Positions 39,009 to 48,460 of a stretch of 64,000 bases of DNA are shown piece after piece; position 1 is the first letter of the stretch; every line of letters begins with the position of its first letter. The translations under genes were made by a program, and so were the position numbers. The notes under the pieces are model-generated. The model ran no database searches. It saw only the letters and a list, made by a program, of their open reading frames with translations, and was not told the origin of the DNA. The stretch is from the NCBI GenBank assembly GCA_024743115.1, contig JANSXC010000015.1:1-64000 (forward strand), written 5' to 3'. The DNA is from a bacterium. GTDB lineage: Bacteria; Planctomycetota; UBA1135; UBA2386.

Positions 39009-39512
39009 ATGATGATCACGGAGATCGGTCCGTTCCTGTCGTTCCTGCGATCGGTGCGCAAGCGAACGCGCGCGATCGCGCAGGTGATTCCGCCGGCGGA
39101 CCTCGAGTCTCGGCTCCACGAAGGCGTGATGAGTGCGGGCGATCTCGTGCGGCACATCGCGGGCGCTGAACGCTGGATGTACGTGGAGAACGTTCTCGGG
39201 CGAGAGAGTCGTTATCCGGGCCACGGTCTCGAACTCGCGACGGGTCACGACCGGGTGCTCGAGTATCTCGACGTGTCGCACGCGGAGACTCTCGAGTTGC
39301 TCGCGGGTCTGACGCCCGAGCAGATCGCGGGCCCGTGCCGAACGGTCGCCGCCAGCGAGGTGCCGGTCTGGCTGTTGCTGCGAGTGATGGTCGAGCACGA
39401 GATCCATCACCGCGGGCAGCTCTATTCGGTCCTCGGGGCGCTCGGGGTCGAGCGCCCGCCACTGTTCGGCCTCACGGAGGCCGAGGTCCGGGCCGCGAGC
39501 CGAGCGCAATGA
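39009..39512 (+). CDS. DinB-family protein
   Basis: A 167-residue four-helix-bundle protein of the DinB/YfiT type. The three metal-ligand histidines are in place: His49 in L-V-R-H-I-A-G-A-E, His130 and His134 in V-E-H-E-I-H-H-R-G-Q-L-Y. DinB superfamily members bind divalent metal and many act as thiol transferases or damage-inducible proteins; the substrate cannot be read from sequence. The first of two adjacent ATGs at 39009 is used. It is divergent from the ThuA protein with 70 bases between them. Confidence 0.88.
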   Translation: MMITEIGPFLSFLRSVRKRTRAIAQVIPPADLESRLHEGVMSAGDLVRHIAGAERWMYVENVLGRESRYPGHGLELATGHDRVLEYLDVSHAETLELLAGLTPEQIAGPCRTVAASEVPVWLLLRVMVEHEIHHRGQLYSVLGALGVERPPLFGLTEAEVRAASRAQ

Positions 39513-39640
39513 GTGGGCGGCCCGCCGCCGCGATTCCGCTCCGCGGCGGGGTCGATTGCGGTCGCCGTCGGGCTACGTTACGCGGCAGGATCGGCCATCG
39601 ATCCACCGCCGCGGCCTCGCCTTCTCGATTCACTCTCTCC

Positions 39641-40894
39641 ATGCAGCGCGAAACCTTTCTGTCCGACAACTGCCCGCCGATGGGCATCTACGAGACCCTC
39701 TATGCGTTCCGTGACAGCTACGGGCAGTTCATGGGAACCGCGGGTACGCATCCTTGGTCGCAGGGCTTTCCGCTGACGACGCAGCTCGATGGCGGCCCGC
39801 CGCTGCCGAGTCAGGTCGAGGTGACGTGGGAAGATCGGTTCTACCCCAAGGCGTGGGGGCACCCGCGGCTGCGTGACGCGATCGCGCGGCACTACAACGA
39901 GTTCTACGGTTCCAGCATCGCGCCCGAGAACGTGATGATCTTCGCGGGCGGCCGACCCGGCATCTATGCAGTGCTCGCGTTCCTGAAAGCGCACGTCGAG
40001 GTTCGCATCGGCAACGTCGAGTGGCCGGCCTATCTCGACATCATGACGCAGACGGACACGAACTGGCGGGTCGTGCCGTTTACCGAAGAGAACGGCTTCC
40101 GTCCGCCGAACTCGGCCTACTTCGACCGTTCGGGACTCAACGCCAAGACACATCTGCTGCCGATCATCTCCAATCCCGGCAACCCGACCGGTCACACGCG
40201 GGCGGGCGCCGAGCTCGAGGAGCTGATCGCGATGGCAGAGCAGCCGAAGAACGGCATCCTGCTCGACGAGGCCTACGAGATGTTCCACCCGTCGAAGGGC
40301 GTGAGCGGGATTCGCTACGTCAAGGATCTCGACAGCAGCAACGTGTTCCTTGCCGGCGCGTGCACCAAGGGGCTGCAGTGCCCCGGCATCCGCATCGGGT
40401 GGATCATCGCGAGTCGCAAGAACATCGAAACGCTCGCCAACTTCTCGAGCTTCGGGATGGGTGGGGTCAGCCACCCGTCCCAACTGTATGCGGTGGAGTT
40501 GCTGGAGCCGGCTCGCGTGGCCCAGGCCCGCGATGCAGTGGAGAAGCACTACAGCATGCAGCGGACGCGCTACGGCGAAGCGTTCGAGAAGATGGGGCTC
40601 GGGGTCTACACCGGCGAAGGCGGCTTCTATCACTGGCTGCGGTTGCCCGAGGGCCTGAACGCCGGCGAACTGAACCAACGGCTCTTCAAGCACGGCGCGG
40701 CGATCCTCGAAGGGATCGACTGTGACATGGCGCGACCGCACAGCAAGGATCCGAACTACGTCTCGCCCTATGACGGTTGGTTCCGATTCTCGTTCGGGCC
40801 TCTGCTGCCGGAGACGTTCGAGGCGGACGTCGAGATTCTCGGCCGTGTGCTCGAGGAGTATCGCGCCGATGTCGCGGCGGGTCGCCGGGCGTGA
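39641..40894 (+). CDS. PLP-dependent class I/II aminotransferase
   Basis: A 417-residue fold-type I aminotransferase. It has the substrate-side motif N-P-G-N-P-T-G (about 182-188), D-E-A-Y (PLP pyridine Asp), the Schiff-base Lys243 in C-T-K-G-L-Q-C-P-G, followed by G-I-R-I-G-W, and a C-terminal R-F-S-F-G. The entry M-G-I-Y-E-T-L-Y-A-F-R-D-S-Y and W-E-D-R-F-Y-P-K-A-W-G-H-P do not single out a substrate. The start at 39641 begins just before conserved sequence; the ORF extends upstream into the DinB gene, which is rejected. Sua5 follows 22 bases later on the same strand, probably in one transcript. Confidence 0.87.
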   Translation: MQRETFLSDNCPPMGIYETLYAFRDSYGQFMGTAGTHPWSQGFPLTTQLDGGPPLPSQVEVTWEDRFYPKAWGHPRLRDAIARHYNEFYGSSIAPENVMIFAGGRPGIYAVLAFLKAHVEVRIGNVEWPAYLDIMTQTDTNWRVVPFTEENGFRPPNSAYFDRSGLNAKTHLLPIISNPGNPTGHTRAGAELEELIAMAEQPKNGILLDEAYEMFHPSKGVSGIRYVKDLDSSNVFLAGACTKGLQCPGIRIGWIIASRKNIETLANFSSFGMGGVSHPSQLYAVELLEPARVAQARDAVEKHYSMQRTRYGEAFEKMGLGVYTGEGGFYHWLRLPEGLNAGELNQRLFKHGAAILEGIDCDMARPHSKDPNYVSPYDGWFRFSFGPLLPETFEADVEILGRVLEEYRADVAAGRRA

Positions 40895-40916
40895 ACCCGT
40901 TGTTTCTGATTCCGTC

Positions 40917-41930
40917 ATGACTGATCACGGCGAGCGATACGCGGAGATTCAGCGACTCGCCGAGCTGCTGCGCGCGGGCGGGCTCGTCGCGTTCCCGACG
41001 GAGACCGTCTACGGCCTCGGAGCCAACGCACTCGACGCGGATGCCGTGGCGCGGGTCTTCGCCGCGAAGGGGCGGCCCGCGACCGTGCCGCTCATCGTGC
41101 ATCTGGCGGCCGTGGAACAGCTGCCGATCGTTACTTCGCGCCAGTCGGAATTGGCTCTGCGGCTCGCGCAGGCGTTTTGGCCCGGTCCCCTGACGCTCGT
41201 GTTGCCGCGCGCCTCTGCCGTTCCGGATGCGGTGACGGCCGGGCTCGACACGGTCGGCGTTCGCGTGCCCGCGCATCCACTCGCGCGCGCGCTGATCGCC
41301 GCCGCTGGCGTGCCGCTGGCAGCGCCGAGCGCCAATCCGTTCACGCGGATCTCACCGACCACCGCGGCGCACGTGCGGCGGCAGCTCGGCGACCGCGTCG
41401 ACGCCGTGCTGGACGGCGGGCCGACCGAGGTCGGGATCGAGTCGACCGTCGTCGATGCCAGCGGCGAGCGCGCTGTGCTCTTGCGACCCGGTGGCGTCTC
41501 GGTTGCCGAGCTCGAGGCAGTTGTCGGTCCGGTCCAGCGCCCCACTCGTGATGGCGATGCTGCGCTCGATGCGCCGCAGGCGTCGCCCGGGATGAGTGAA
41601 CGGCATTACTCGCCGCGAGCCCGGCTGATCGAGGTCGAACGAGACTCGCGCGGGCAGCTGGTTCTGTCGCCGGCGCCCGGCGAGGCGAGCGCATGGGGCC
41701 TGGTTCGCATGGTGGGAGGCGATGCGACGCCGTTCACGGGGGCGGCCGTGGACCAGCGAATGCCGCAAGACGTCACGGGCTACGCGCGGCGCCTGTTCGC
41801 TGCGCTGCACGAGCTCGATGAGGCCGGTTGCGAGGTCGCCTACGTCGAGCGGCTGCCGGCCGGGCCGGAATGGGAGGCGGTCGCGGATCGCCTGCGACGC
41901 GCGGGCCTGCGCGCTGCCGACCGCGGCTGA
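40917..41930 (+). CDS. sua5: L-threonylcarbamoyladenylate synthase, Sua5 type
   Basis: A 337-residue two-domain Sua5 that makes threonylcarbamoyl-AMP for the t6A modification of tRNA. The YrdC-like domain covers about 10-205: G-G-L-V-A-F-P-T-E-T-V-Y-G-L-G, K-G-R-P-A-T-V-P-L-I-V-H, S-A-N, and I-E-S-T-V-V-D. The linker P-G-M-S-E-R-H-Y-S-P-R-A (about 223-234) is diagnostic of Sua5 rather than short TsaC. A C-terminal Sua5 domain follows. The ATG at 40917 starts directly at the domain. It follows the aminotransferase gene closely. Confidence 0.94.
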   Translation: MTDHGERYAEIQRLAELLRAGGLVAFPTETVYGLGANALDADAVARVFAAKGRPATVPLIVHLAAVEQLPIVTSRQSELALRLAQAFWPGPLTLVLPRASAVPDAVTAGLDTVGVRVPAHPLARALIAAAGVPLAAPSANPFTRISPTTAAHVRRQLGDRVDAVLDGGPTEVGIESTVVDASGERAVLLRPGGVSVAELEAVVGPVQRPTRDGDAALDAPQASPGMSERHYSPRARLIEVERDSRGQLVLSPAPGEASAWGLVRMVGGDATPFTGAAVDQRMPQDVTGYARRLFAALHELDEAGCEVAYVERLPAGPEWEAVADRLRRAGLRAADRG

Positions 41931-42081
41931 GAACCGAAAGCTGCGGAAACCGACCTTACGGGGCGCTGCAGCGCGGGTCTCTGTGACGCTTCGAGTCGCC
42001 TCGAAACACCCTTGTCATCCCTTGCGTGCGTGCCCTGACGGGTATGCCGCGGCGACTCTGTCCAGCGCTCAAGAGCCACCC

Positions 42082-43827
42082 ATGATCGTTGCCCCCCACA
42101 AGACCGTTGCCCAAACGCGTGTCCTACCCTGGTTCGTCGTCGCCCTGCTGACCATCGCAGTTGCCGCGCAGGACGATCCCGCGGCGCTTCGCGTCCGGCT
42201 CTACGACGTGCGCGACATAGCGAGCGCCGAAGCACTCGTGCTCCCCGCGCGGGCGATCGATGCGTCGATGCCGCTGTCGAGGAAGCCCGAAGCCGAAGAT
42301 CCCGATTGCGCGCTCGAGATGGACGAACTCGTCGGCGTGATTCGAGTCGCCACGGATGAGGAGTACTGGGACGGGGACGGCGTCGAGATCCGCCCTGAAG
42401 AAGCGGGATTCCTCGCCGTCCGGTGCGACGAAGAGATGCACGCGAGCGTTCGCAGCTTCGTGAGCAAACTGCGTCGCGTGCTGTTCCAGCCGATTCTGAT
42501 CGAGGTGCACGAGCTGCCGGGCTCGGCGCTCGCCGTTGGTCGGACCGTTCTGACGGCGGAGCAGGCGGACGAGTTGCTGGCCGGTGCCCAACCGCATCGG
42601 GTGCTCACGGGGCGGGCGAATCCGCGCCGCCCGCTGCTGCTCGAGTCGAAGCGGATCCAGAACCGACTCGCCGAGCTGCGGATTCAGGTCGCTCAGGAAG
42701 CGCTGGCGCCGGACCTTCGGCCGGTGACCGAGAGCTATGGCCCGAGCTGGTCGATCCGTACGAATCGCACGCTCGGCGGCGCGCTGCTGGTCGCGATCTC
42801 CGGAACGGACCGGTCGTTGCACGAGGGCGCGCCGTGTGAAGTGTCGATGGCCACGGGCGAGACGGCTGCCTTGACGCTGCCCGTGACCCGGATCTCGACG
42901 ATTCACGCGAGCGCCTACCTGCAGCCCGGTCAGGCGCTCCTCGTCGGCAGCGATACGTCCGGTGGCACGGTGCTGTGCGTCAAGGTGCGGCGACCCGATC
43001 AGCCGTTCGATCTCACCTTCGGTGAGCTGACGATGTACCCGGTGACCAATCTGGTAGAGGGAGCGGCTCTACCCGCCGACGTTCGGGTGCCGTACTCCGA
43101 GGGCGCGCTCTTTCCCGAGCGGGACGAAGATCCGCTGCCCACGGTGATGGACGAGGGGCGATTGATCGATTGGCTCACGTGTGAGGTCGATCCCGAATCT
43201 TGGGACAGCTCGCCGAACACCGTCACCTATACGGGGGGCCACCTGATGGTGCGCGCCGGCAAGAAGACGCAGGCGGCCGTTGCCGAGCAGTTGCAGGCGC
43301 TGCAGAACCTCGATTCGCGCCAGTACACGCTGGATGTGCGGTTCGGTCGGATTCCCGAGGGCTTCGCCGACTCGCTGACGACGGCAGCTGCCGCCGAGCT
43401 CGCGACCAAACTACCGCATCGCTGTCTCGCCACCGTGTCCGCCAGCCGGCGGGCGCAGGTCAGCAGCACCTGGCATACGCCCTACGTGAAAGACTACGAC
43501 GCGCGCGTCGCATCGGGCAGTTCGACCGTCGCGCCCGAGTTCGGTTCGACGGTCCGGGGATTCCTGCTGAATGCCGGAGTCGGGCCGATGGATCGCGGGG
43601 CGGCGTTGCTCGACCTCCGGCTGTCGCAGCTTGCCCATGACACCGAGATGGGCCTGCTGCCCTTCCGGCACCCGCGCATCGCGGGCGTGAACCGAGTCGA
43701 TGTCGGCGACAACTCGACGCATGGTGCCACGGTCGTGAACCTGGGTGAGTGGACCGTGCTGCGGCGCGCCCCGGTTGCCAATGGCAAGGGGCACATGGCC
43801 ATCGTGATTCGGCTCGCTTCGACGTGA
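42082..43827 (+). CDS. Exported protein with secretin-N-like region
   Basis: A 581-residue protein with a signal peptide (V-V-A-L-L-T-I-A-V-A-A-Q, 18-30). Residues about 36-150 follow the pattern of secretin N-domains in planctomycetes and acidobacteria: L-R-V-R-L-Y-D-V-R-D-I, a W-x-x-x-x-x-x-I middle, then L-A-V-R-C-D-E-E-M-H-A-S-V-R-S-F-V. Later parts repeat this form: T-Y-T-G-G-H-L-M-V-R, V-A-E-Q-L-Q-A-L. The C-terminus (G-E-W-T-V-L-R-R-A-P) recalls secretin strands. There is no full secretin barrel domain, so it is probably not a pore. Function unknown. The 150 bases before the start hold no recognisable site. Confidence 0.6.
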   Translation: MIVAPHKTVAQTRVLPWFVVALLTIAVAAQDDPAALRVRLYDVRDIASAEALVLPARAIDASMPLSRKPEAEDPDCALEMDELVGVIRVATDEEYWDGDGVEIRPEEAGFLAVRCDEEMHASVRSFVSKLRRVLFQPILIEVHELPGSALAVGRTVLTAEQADELLAGAQPHRVLTGRANPRRPLLLESKRIQNRLAELRIQVAQEALAPDLRPVTESYGPSWSIRTNRTLGGALLVAISGTDRSLHEGAPCEVSMATGETAALTLPVTRISTIHASAYLQPGQALLVGSDTSGGTVLCVKVRRPDQPFDLTFGELTMYPVTNLVEGAALPADVRVPYSEGALFPERDEDPLPTVMDEGRLIDWLTCEVDPESWDSSPNTVTYTGGHLMVRAGKKTQAAVAEQLQALQNLDSRQYTLDVRFGRIPEGFADSLTTAAAAELATKLPHRCLATVSASRRAQVSSTWHTPYVKDYDARVASGSSTVAPEFGSTVRGFLLNAGVGPMDRGAALLDLRLSQLAHDTEMGLLPFRHPRIAGVNRVDVGDNSTHGATVVNLGEWTVLRRAPVANGKGHMAIVIRLAST

Positions 43828-43892
43828 AGCGCGGCCGAGGCCTCCGGTTCGCGTCGCGAGTTCGGTAGCTGAGGGGCTGAGTGGCCAGTGGC

Positions 43893-45335
43893 TCAGCGGT
43901 AGCGATCGCGGATCCACTGGATCGGGTCCGCGATTTCGTCGCCGATCGCGACGTCCGGCGGGATGCCGTCGCGGTTGAAGCCATGCTTCGGCAGCTGATG
44001 TGACGCGGCGATGAGCGGATACCCGAGCAGCACGCGATGCCCCGCGGCCTCGACGGCGACCATGAGCACGTTCTGGTAGTCGATCATGCCGGCGGTCGGT
44101 TCGCCGAACGATGTCACGCGCGGGTGTCGGCGCGCCTCGAGCAGGAACGCTTCGGCCGCGCTGCCGACCACGCGGTCGATCAGGAGCGCGACGTGCGCGG
44201 GCGTCTTGCTTACCCGGCGCGGCACGAAGTCCTTTGGCGTGCGCGGTGGATCCCAGAACGGGATCAGCTTGCCCGGGTTCTTCTCGAGCCGGTGGCGTAG
44301 TGACCGCAGCCAGGCCGGGGTGAAGAATCCGGACTTCATTTGCCGGTAGTAGGCCAACGTGTCGGGGCACGACAGCACATGCCGGATCGCGTCGGCGCGG
44401 GCGCGCGGTTCGCGTTCCTCGCCGTGATAGAACGGCGCGAGCGGGCGGGCGGCGGTCGAGCTGCCGCCCGAGTTGCCGCGCAGGTCGACGATCAGGAGGT
44501 CGTGCGCTGCGATTGCGGCGCGATGCTCGTGCACGAGCTTGCCGAGTCGCTTGCCGTAGCGTGGCGAGAGGGACGGCAGGTGCATCACGCAGGCGTCGTC
44601 GCCGAGGCTGCGGAAACGGGGGGCGCGGGGGTCCTGCGCGTCGAGGCGCTCGCGATCAGAGGTCGCGAGCGGATACCGGCGACCCCAGGTGTGCGGCGGC
44701 ATGCGGAGCCACGGCTCGTGCAGATAACCTTGCAGGCGGCGCGGCGAATGGTCGTCCAGCCGCAGCGTGGCGTGGAACTGCTGGTCTTCGCCGAGCTCGA
44801 ACTCGGCGATCTCCTGCCCGGCACGCCAGTGCTCGCTGCGGGTTTCGAGAATGGTCGCGACGTAGCGTACGCCGGTGGCATCCACGCGTTCGACCGCGAT
44901 TTCGTGGTCGGGCGTGAACCACAGGCCCTCGATGGGCGCCAGGTCACGACCGGGCTGGCGCAAGCGGCCCGCGAGGCCGTCGATCGATCGCGTTGGCGTT
45001 GCCTGCCGAAGCGCTGCGAGCTGCGCAGGGTCGAATCGGGGGTGTTCCTTGACGAACAGATGGCCGTCGTCGAACCAGTCCACGTACTCGTGGAGGAGTG
45101 CGAGTGCCTCGTCCGGTTCGCTGCTCGCGGCACGCTCGAACAGCGTGGCGCAGAACGCCCGATACGTTGCCAATCGATCAGGGTTCGACGCGACTTCGAT
45201 GACGAAGCCCGCGTAGTTGGTCTCCACCCTGGCGATGACGGCATCGAGTAGCTGCCGGGTGGTCGTCGCCGACTGCGCGACGGCGATGGTGCCGATTGTG
45301 GTCCAGGCCAGGAGGCGGAGGAGCGTCATGATCAT
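43893..45335 (-). CDS. Secreted S41-family peptidase
   Basis: A 480-residue protein with a signal peptide (M-I-M-T-L-L-R-L-L-A-W... ending A-V-A-Q). The C-terminal half is an S41 (tail-specific/tricorn) fold: L-L-I-V-D-L-R-G-N-S-G-G (about 280-290), then R-V-V-G-S-A-A-E-A-F, where the Ser is the expected nucleophile, then F-G-E-P-T-A-G. The Lys of the CtpA Ser-Lys dyad is not at the usual place after T-A-G, suggesting the S41B (tricorn-like) group. No PDZ domain is evident. It is translated from an ATGA overlap after the TetR gene and so is likely under that regulator. Confidence 0.83.
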   Translation of the reverse strand: MIMTLLRLLAWTTIGTIAVAQSATTTRQLLDAVIARVETNYAGFVIEVASNPDRLATYRAFCATLFERAASSEPDEALALLHEYVDWFDDGHLFVKEHPRFDPAQLAALRQATPTRSIDGLAGRLRQPGRDLAPIEGLWFTPDHEIAVERVDATGVRYVATILETRSEHWRAGQEIAEFELGEDQQFHATLRLDDHSPRRLQGYLHEPWLRMPPHTWGRRYPLATSDRERLDAQDPRAPRFRSLGDDACVMHLPSLSPRYGKRLGKLVHEHRAAIAAHDLLIVDLRGNSGGSSTAARPLAPFYHGEEREPRARADAIRHVLSCPDTLAYYRQMKSGFFTPAWLRSLRHRLEKNPGKLIPFWDPPRTPKDFVPRRVSKTPAHVALLIDRVVGSAAEAFLLEARRHPRVTSFGEPTAGMIDYQNVLMVAVEAAGHRVLLGYPLIAASHQLPKHGFNRDGIPPDVAIGDEIADPIQWIRDRYR

Positions 45336-45979
45336 GGGCAGTCACCGGTCCGGTAGCGCAACATCAGCTGCGTCAGGCGCTGTTTCAGTTCGCGCTTCGA
45401 GAAGCGCAGTTGGGTGCGAGAGCGGTCACCGAACACGATGCGTCCCTCCGCCACGTCGAGGACCGCGAGCAGCGCGAACTCCGCGTCACGCCGTATTCTC
45501 TGGGTTGGCTTGGCAGAAACGCCGTTGGCCAGGAACTTCGCGGCTTCCCGTAGGGCTGCCGTCGCTGATGCCCGATGATCGCTGGCGTCTTCGCGCAGGT
45601 GGAAGAGATGGGTCGTGACGGCTCGTGTCACGCCCGGTGACGCCCCGAGGTAGTCGACCACGAGCCCGCAGATCGCCGCCGCCCGGCCGGCGAGATCGGC
45701 CTCGGCGGCCGCCGCCATGACGCGGACGCTGAGTTCTTGTCCGAGGCGCACATGGCGTTCGTGGAGGCACTCCAGAAGGGCGTCCTTGTCGGGGATCCGG
45801 GCGTACAACGTGCCGACCGCGCAGCCCGTCGCGGCCGCGAGGTCCTGCATCGTCAGCTCGCGAAAGTCGCGGTCCGCCAGCAGTCGCTCCGCGCTTGCGA
45901 GGATGCGCTCGAGCGTCCGGCGGCTGCGTTCCTGGCTGGCGGTGTTCGCGGCGTCCGGGGTCTCGTTCGGATCGGGCAT
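45332..45979 (-). CDS. TetR-family transcriptional regulator
   Basis: A 215-residue regulator. The N-terminal TetR HTH is at about 20-68: R-I-L-A-S-A-E-R-L-L-A-D-R-D, T-M-Q-D-L-A-A-A-T-G-C-A-V-G-T-L-Y, A-R-I-P-D-K-D-A-L-L. The helical ligand domain behind it is family-typical and its ligand unknown. It is the first gene of a two-gene operon with the S41 peptidase. A 12-bp perfect palindrome lies 24 bases upstream and is the obvious operator candidate. The ATG at 45979 fits the HTH position. Confidence 0.9.
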   Translation of the reverse strand: MPDPNETPDAANTASQERSRRTLERILASAERLLADRDFRELTMQDLAAATGCAVGTLYARIPDKDALLECLHERHVRLGQELSVRVMAAAAEADLAGRAAAICGLVVDYLGASPGVTRAVTTHLFHLREDASDHRASATAALREAAKFLANGVSAKPTQRIRRDAEFALLAVLDVAEGRIVFGDRSRTQLRFSKRELKQRLTQLMLRYRTGDCP

Positions 45980-46002
45980 GGCTCACGAGTGAAACCGAAT
46001 AC

Positions 46003-46014
46003 GAATTCGAATTC
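46003..46014. promoter_or_regulatory. Candidate TetR operator
   Basis: GAATTCGAATTC is a perfect 12-bp palindrome inside an AT-rich island, 24 bases upstream of the TetR gene. Flanking half-sites (ACCGAATACGAATTC) extend the symmetry loosely. Autoregulation is inferred. Confidence 0.5.
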
Positions 46015-46178
46015 AAGTACGGCCCGAGACCTGAACCGGGCGTGGCGATCGCGAGCGTCTGGGGCAGAGCGTTCCGTTTCGGGTAGGCTCGCGCTGAGCG
46101 AAACCGCTCGGTTGAGCGATTCCGCCTGCCGGGCGCGCGTGTTCACACCGCGCGTGACGTGACTTCGAGTCTGCAGAT

Positions 46179-46185
46179 AGGAGGT
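46179..46185 (+). promoter_or_regulatory. Strong ribosome binding site of the large Kelch gene
   Basis: AGGAGGT six bases before the ATG at 46192. It fixes the start of the signal peptide and excludes the longer reading frame. Confidence 0.8.
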
Positions 46186-46191
46186 ACTGCC

Positions 46192-48351
46192 ATGAACCTG
46201 CACCGACCTGTTCTCTCGATCACGGCACCATCGACCGTTGTCGCGCTCTTGGCGTCGCTCTCGATGCTTCCGGGCCAGAACCTGCGAGTCATCGATCGTT
46301 CGGCGTTCGCTGCCGGCGTCTTCGATGCTGCGCGTGGTCGCACCGTGGCGATCGGCGTGGCCGGGGAGACTCAGGAGTTCGATGGCTCCGAGTGGCGCAT
46401 CGCGCCGGAGGCGCTGCGAGCCGACCTTCGGGGTTCGGTGATGGCCTATGACCGGGTCGGCGGGCGCACGCTCCTGCTGCAGGGCTCGTCGTGGCCGGCC
46501 GTCGCCTGGCTGCATCGCGGCGGCTCTTGGACGCATCGCGCTCCGGCGACGACGCCGCCGGAGCGGGGGCTGTTCGTGCTCGAGGGCGATCCGGCGACTG
46601 GCTCGTTCCTGCTGTTTGGCGGCCTTGGTCAGAACAACACGTTGCTCAACGACACGTGGCTGTTCGATGGCGACGACTGGCAGTTGCAGCAGCCGGCCAA
46701 TTCGCCGCTGCCGCGTTCGGCGGCCGCCGCCGCAGCCGACGGCCAGCGCGTGTTCGTGTGTGGCGGATCCGTCGGTGCGGTTGCCACGAACGACACGTGG
46801 GCCTGGGACGGCATCGATTGGTCGCTCGTGCCGGCAGTCGCGCCACCGGCGGCGCTGACCGACGCTCGCATGACTCACGATCCCGTGCGCGGTCGGTTGG
46901 TCTTGTGCAGTGGCCTCAACGGTGCGACGGCCAACCCCGACGTGTGGGAGTTCGACGGCGCCACGTGGCAGCAGATCAGCCCGAGCAGCACGGTGCCAGC
47001 GAGCCCGGGAGCCTTCGTGTTCGACGAGAACCTCGGGGAAGCGCTGTTGCTCGGTGGCACCACCGTGACCGCCGCCCAGCCAGGCGTCGAGACCTGGTCG
47101 TGGGACGGCACGCGTTGGGCCGCGCGCTGGCGCGACGATCGCAACAACATCTGGGCGGATCAGGTGTTCCTCGATCCGGTCAACCACGACCCTGTTCGGC
47201 TCGGCGAGTCCTCGACGAGTTTCGCAGCGATGCGTTGGGACGGCTCCGCGTGGCAGGGCATTCCGGGTTCGGGTCCGTCGCGGCGACAGAACGCGGCTAC
47301 GTGCACGGGACTGGCCTACGGTTACGTGTTCGGTGGCGATGGCTTCGGTGCAGCCGGCGTGTTGAGCGACCTCTGGGGCTTCGACGGTTCTGCCTGGAGC
47401 CTGCTCGCGCCCGCCGCGACCGGTCCGGGGCCGCGACGGCACGCGGTGATCGAATACGACTGGAGTCGCAACGAGGTGGTGCTCTTCGGCGGGTTTCTGC
47501 CGGGGACGACCGCTGCGCTGAACGACACTTGGGTGTTCGACGGCACGAGCTGGAGTCAGCTGAACCCGGCGATGCGGCCTTCGGTCCGCGGGGCTGCGGC
47601 GATCGCCTACGACGTCGCGGGCGGGCGGATGATCCTGTTCGGTGGCCGCGACTTCTTCGCGAGCTCGCATCTCCAGGACACCTGGTCTTGGGACGGTGTC
47701 AACTGGTCGCCGGTGGCGAGCGCGGTGCAGCCGCTGACGGTTCAGCCGTCGATGGCGTTCGACAGCCGCAAGAACCGCGTGATGCTCGTCTCGCCGCAGC
47801 GCGGGGCATTCGGCATGGGATTGTGGCAGCTCGACCCGCTGGGTTGGCGGCTGGCGCCGCGCGGGCAGATCACGATCGGTCGGCTGTTCGGGCCTGGCAT
47901 CGTCGCCGGGTTCCCGCGACAGAACGGTCTGCTGCTGGCCGATCTGCACAACCTCTACTCGCTGAACATCGACGAGGCCGAGGTCGCGGCATACGGGACC
48001 GCGTGCACGGTGACAGCACCGGAACTGTCGGCCAACGAGTCGCCGCAGCTGGGTGCGGTCGACTTTGCGGTCGAGGTATCGCACGCACCGGCCAGCTCGT
48101 TCGTCGCGCTGCTCGGTGCGACCGGCTCCGCGAACCTGACCATCGGCAGTTGCACCCAGCTAGTGCAACCCGGCCAGGCGGTCGTGCTGCTGCCGACGTC
48201 GCCTGTCGGCTTCGTCGCGGCGTCGCTGCCGTTGCCGAGTTCGCCGACGTTCCTCGGCACCGAGCTCTTCTTCCAGGCCGCTGCGCTCGATGCCAGCGCG
48301 CCGGGGGGCTTCACGATGTCACGCGGACTCCGCCTCGGCATCGGCGATTGA
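46192..48351 (+). CDS. Secreted Kelch-repeat protein (large paralogue) with shared C-terminal module
   Basis: A 719-residue protein with a signal peptide (L-S-I-T-A-P-S-T-V-V-A-L-L-A-S-L ending L-P-G-Q). About eleven Kelch units follow, with cores N-D-T-W-L-F-D-G-D-D-W, D-T-W-A-W-D-G-I-D-W, and so on, alternating with R...R-x-V-L-F-G-G, enough for two propellers. The tail from A-Y-G-T-A-C (about 598) to S-R-G-L-R-L-G-I-G-D is the C-terminal module. It has the same architecture as the 463-residue Kelch protein at 17228 but about double the repeats. It is divergent from the TetR/S41 operon. Confidence 0.87.
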   Translation: MNLHRPVLSITAPSTVVALLASLSMLPGQNLRVIDRSAFAAGVFDAARGRTVAIGVAGETQEFDGSEWRIAPEALRADLRGSVMAYDRVGGRTLLLQGSSWPAVAWLHRGGSWTHRAPATTPPERGLFVLEGDPATGSFLLFGGLGQNNTLLNDTWLFDGDDWQLQQPANSPLPRSAAAAAADGQRVFVCGGSVGAVATNDTWAWDGIDWSLVPAVAPPAALTDARMTHDPVRGRLVLCSGLNGATANPDVWEFDGATWQQISPSSTVPASPGAFVFDENLGEALLLGGTTVTAAQPGVETWSWDGTRWAARWRDDRNNIWADQVFLDPVNHDPVRLGESSTSFAAMRWDGSAWQGIPGSGPSRRQNAATCTGLAYGYVFGGDGFGAAGVLSDLWGFDGSAWSLLAPAATGPGPRRHAVIEYDWSRNEVVLFGGFLPGTTAALNDTWVFDGTSWSQLNPAMRPSVRGAAAIAYDVAGGRMILFGGRDFFASSHLQDTWSWDGVNWSPVASAVQPLTVQPSMAFDSRKNRVMLVSPQRGAFGMGLWQLDPLGWRLAPRGQITIGRLFGPGIVAGFPRQNGLLLADLHNLYSLNIDEAEVAAYGTACTVTAPELSANESPQLGAVDFAVEVSHAPASSFVALLGATGSANLTIGSCTQLVQPGQAVVLLPTSPVGFVAASLPLPSSPTFLGTELFFQAAALDASAPGGFTMSRGLRLGIGD

Positions 48352-48460
48352 CGAACGGCGGATTCGGCCGCCAATCGGGCGATATCGGCTTGAATCGGGC
48401 CGGTCAGGCGACCATGGAGAGGGTGCGGGCGACCTTGCCCGATTCAACCCGACCCATCAC

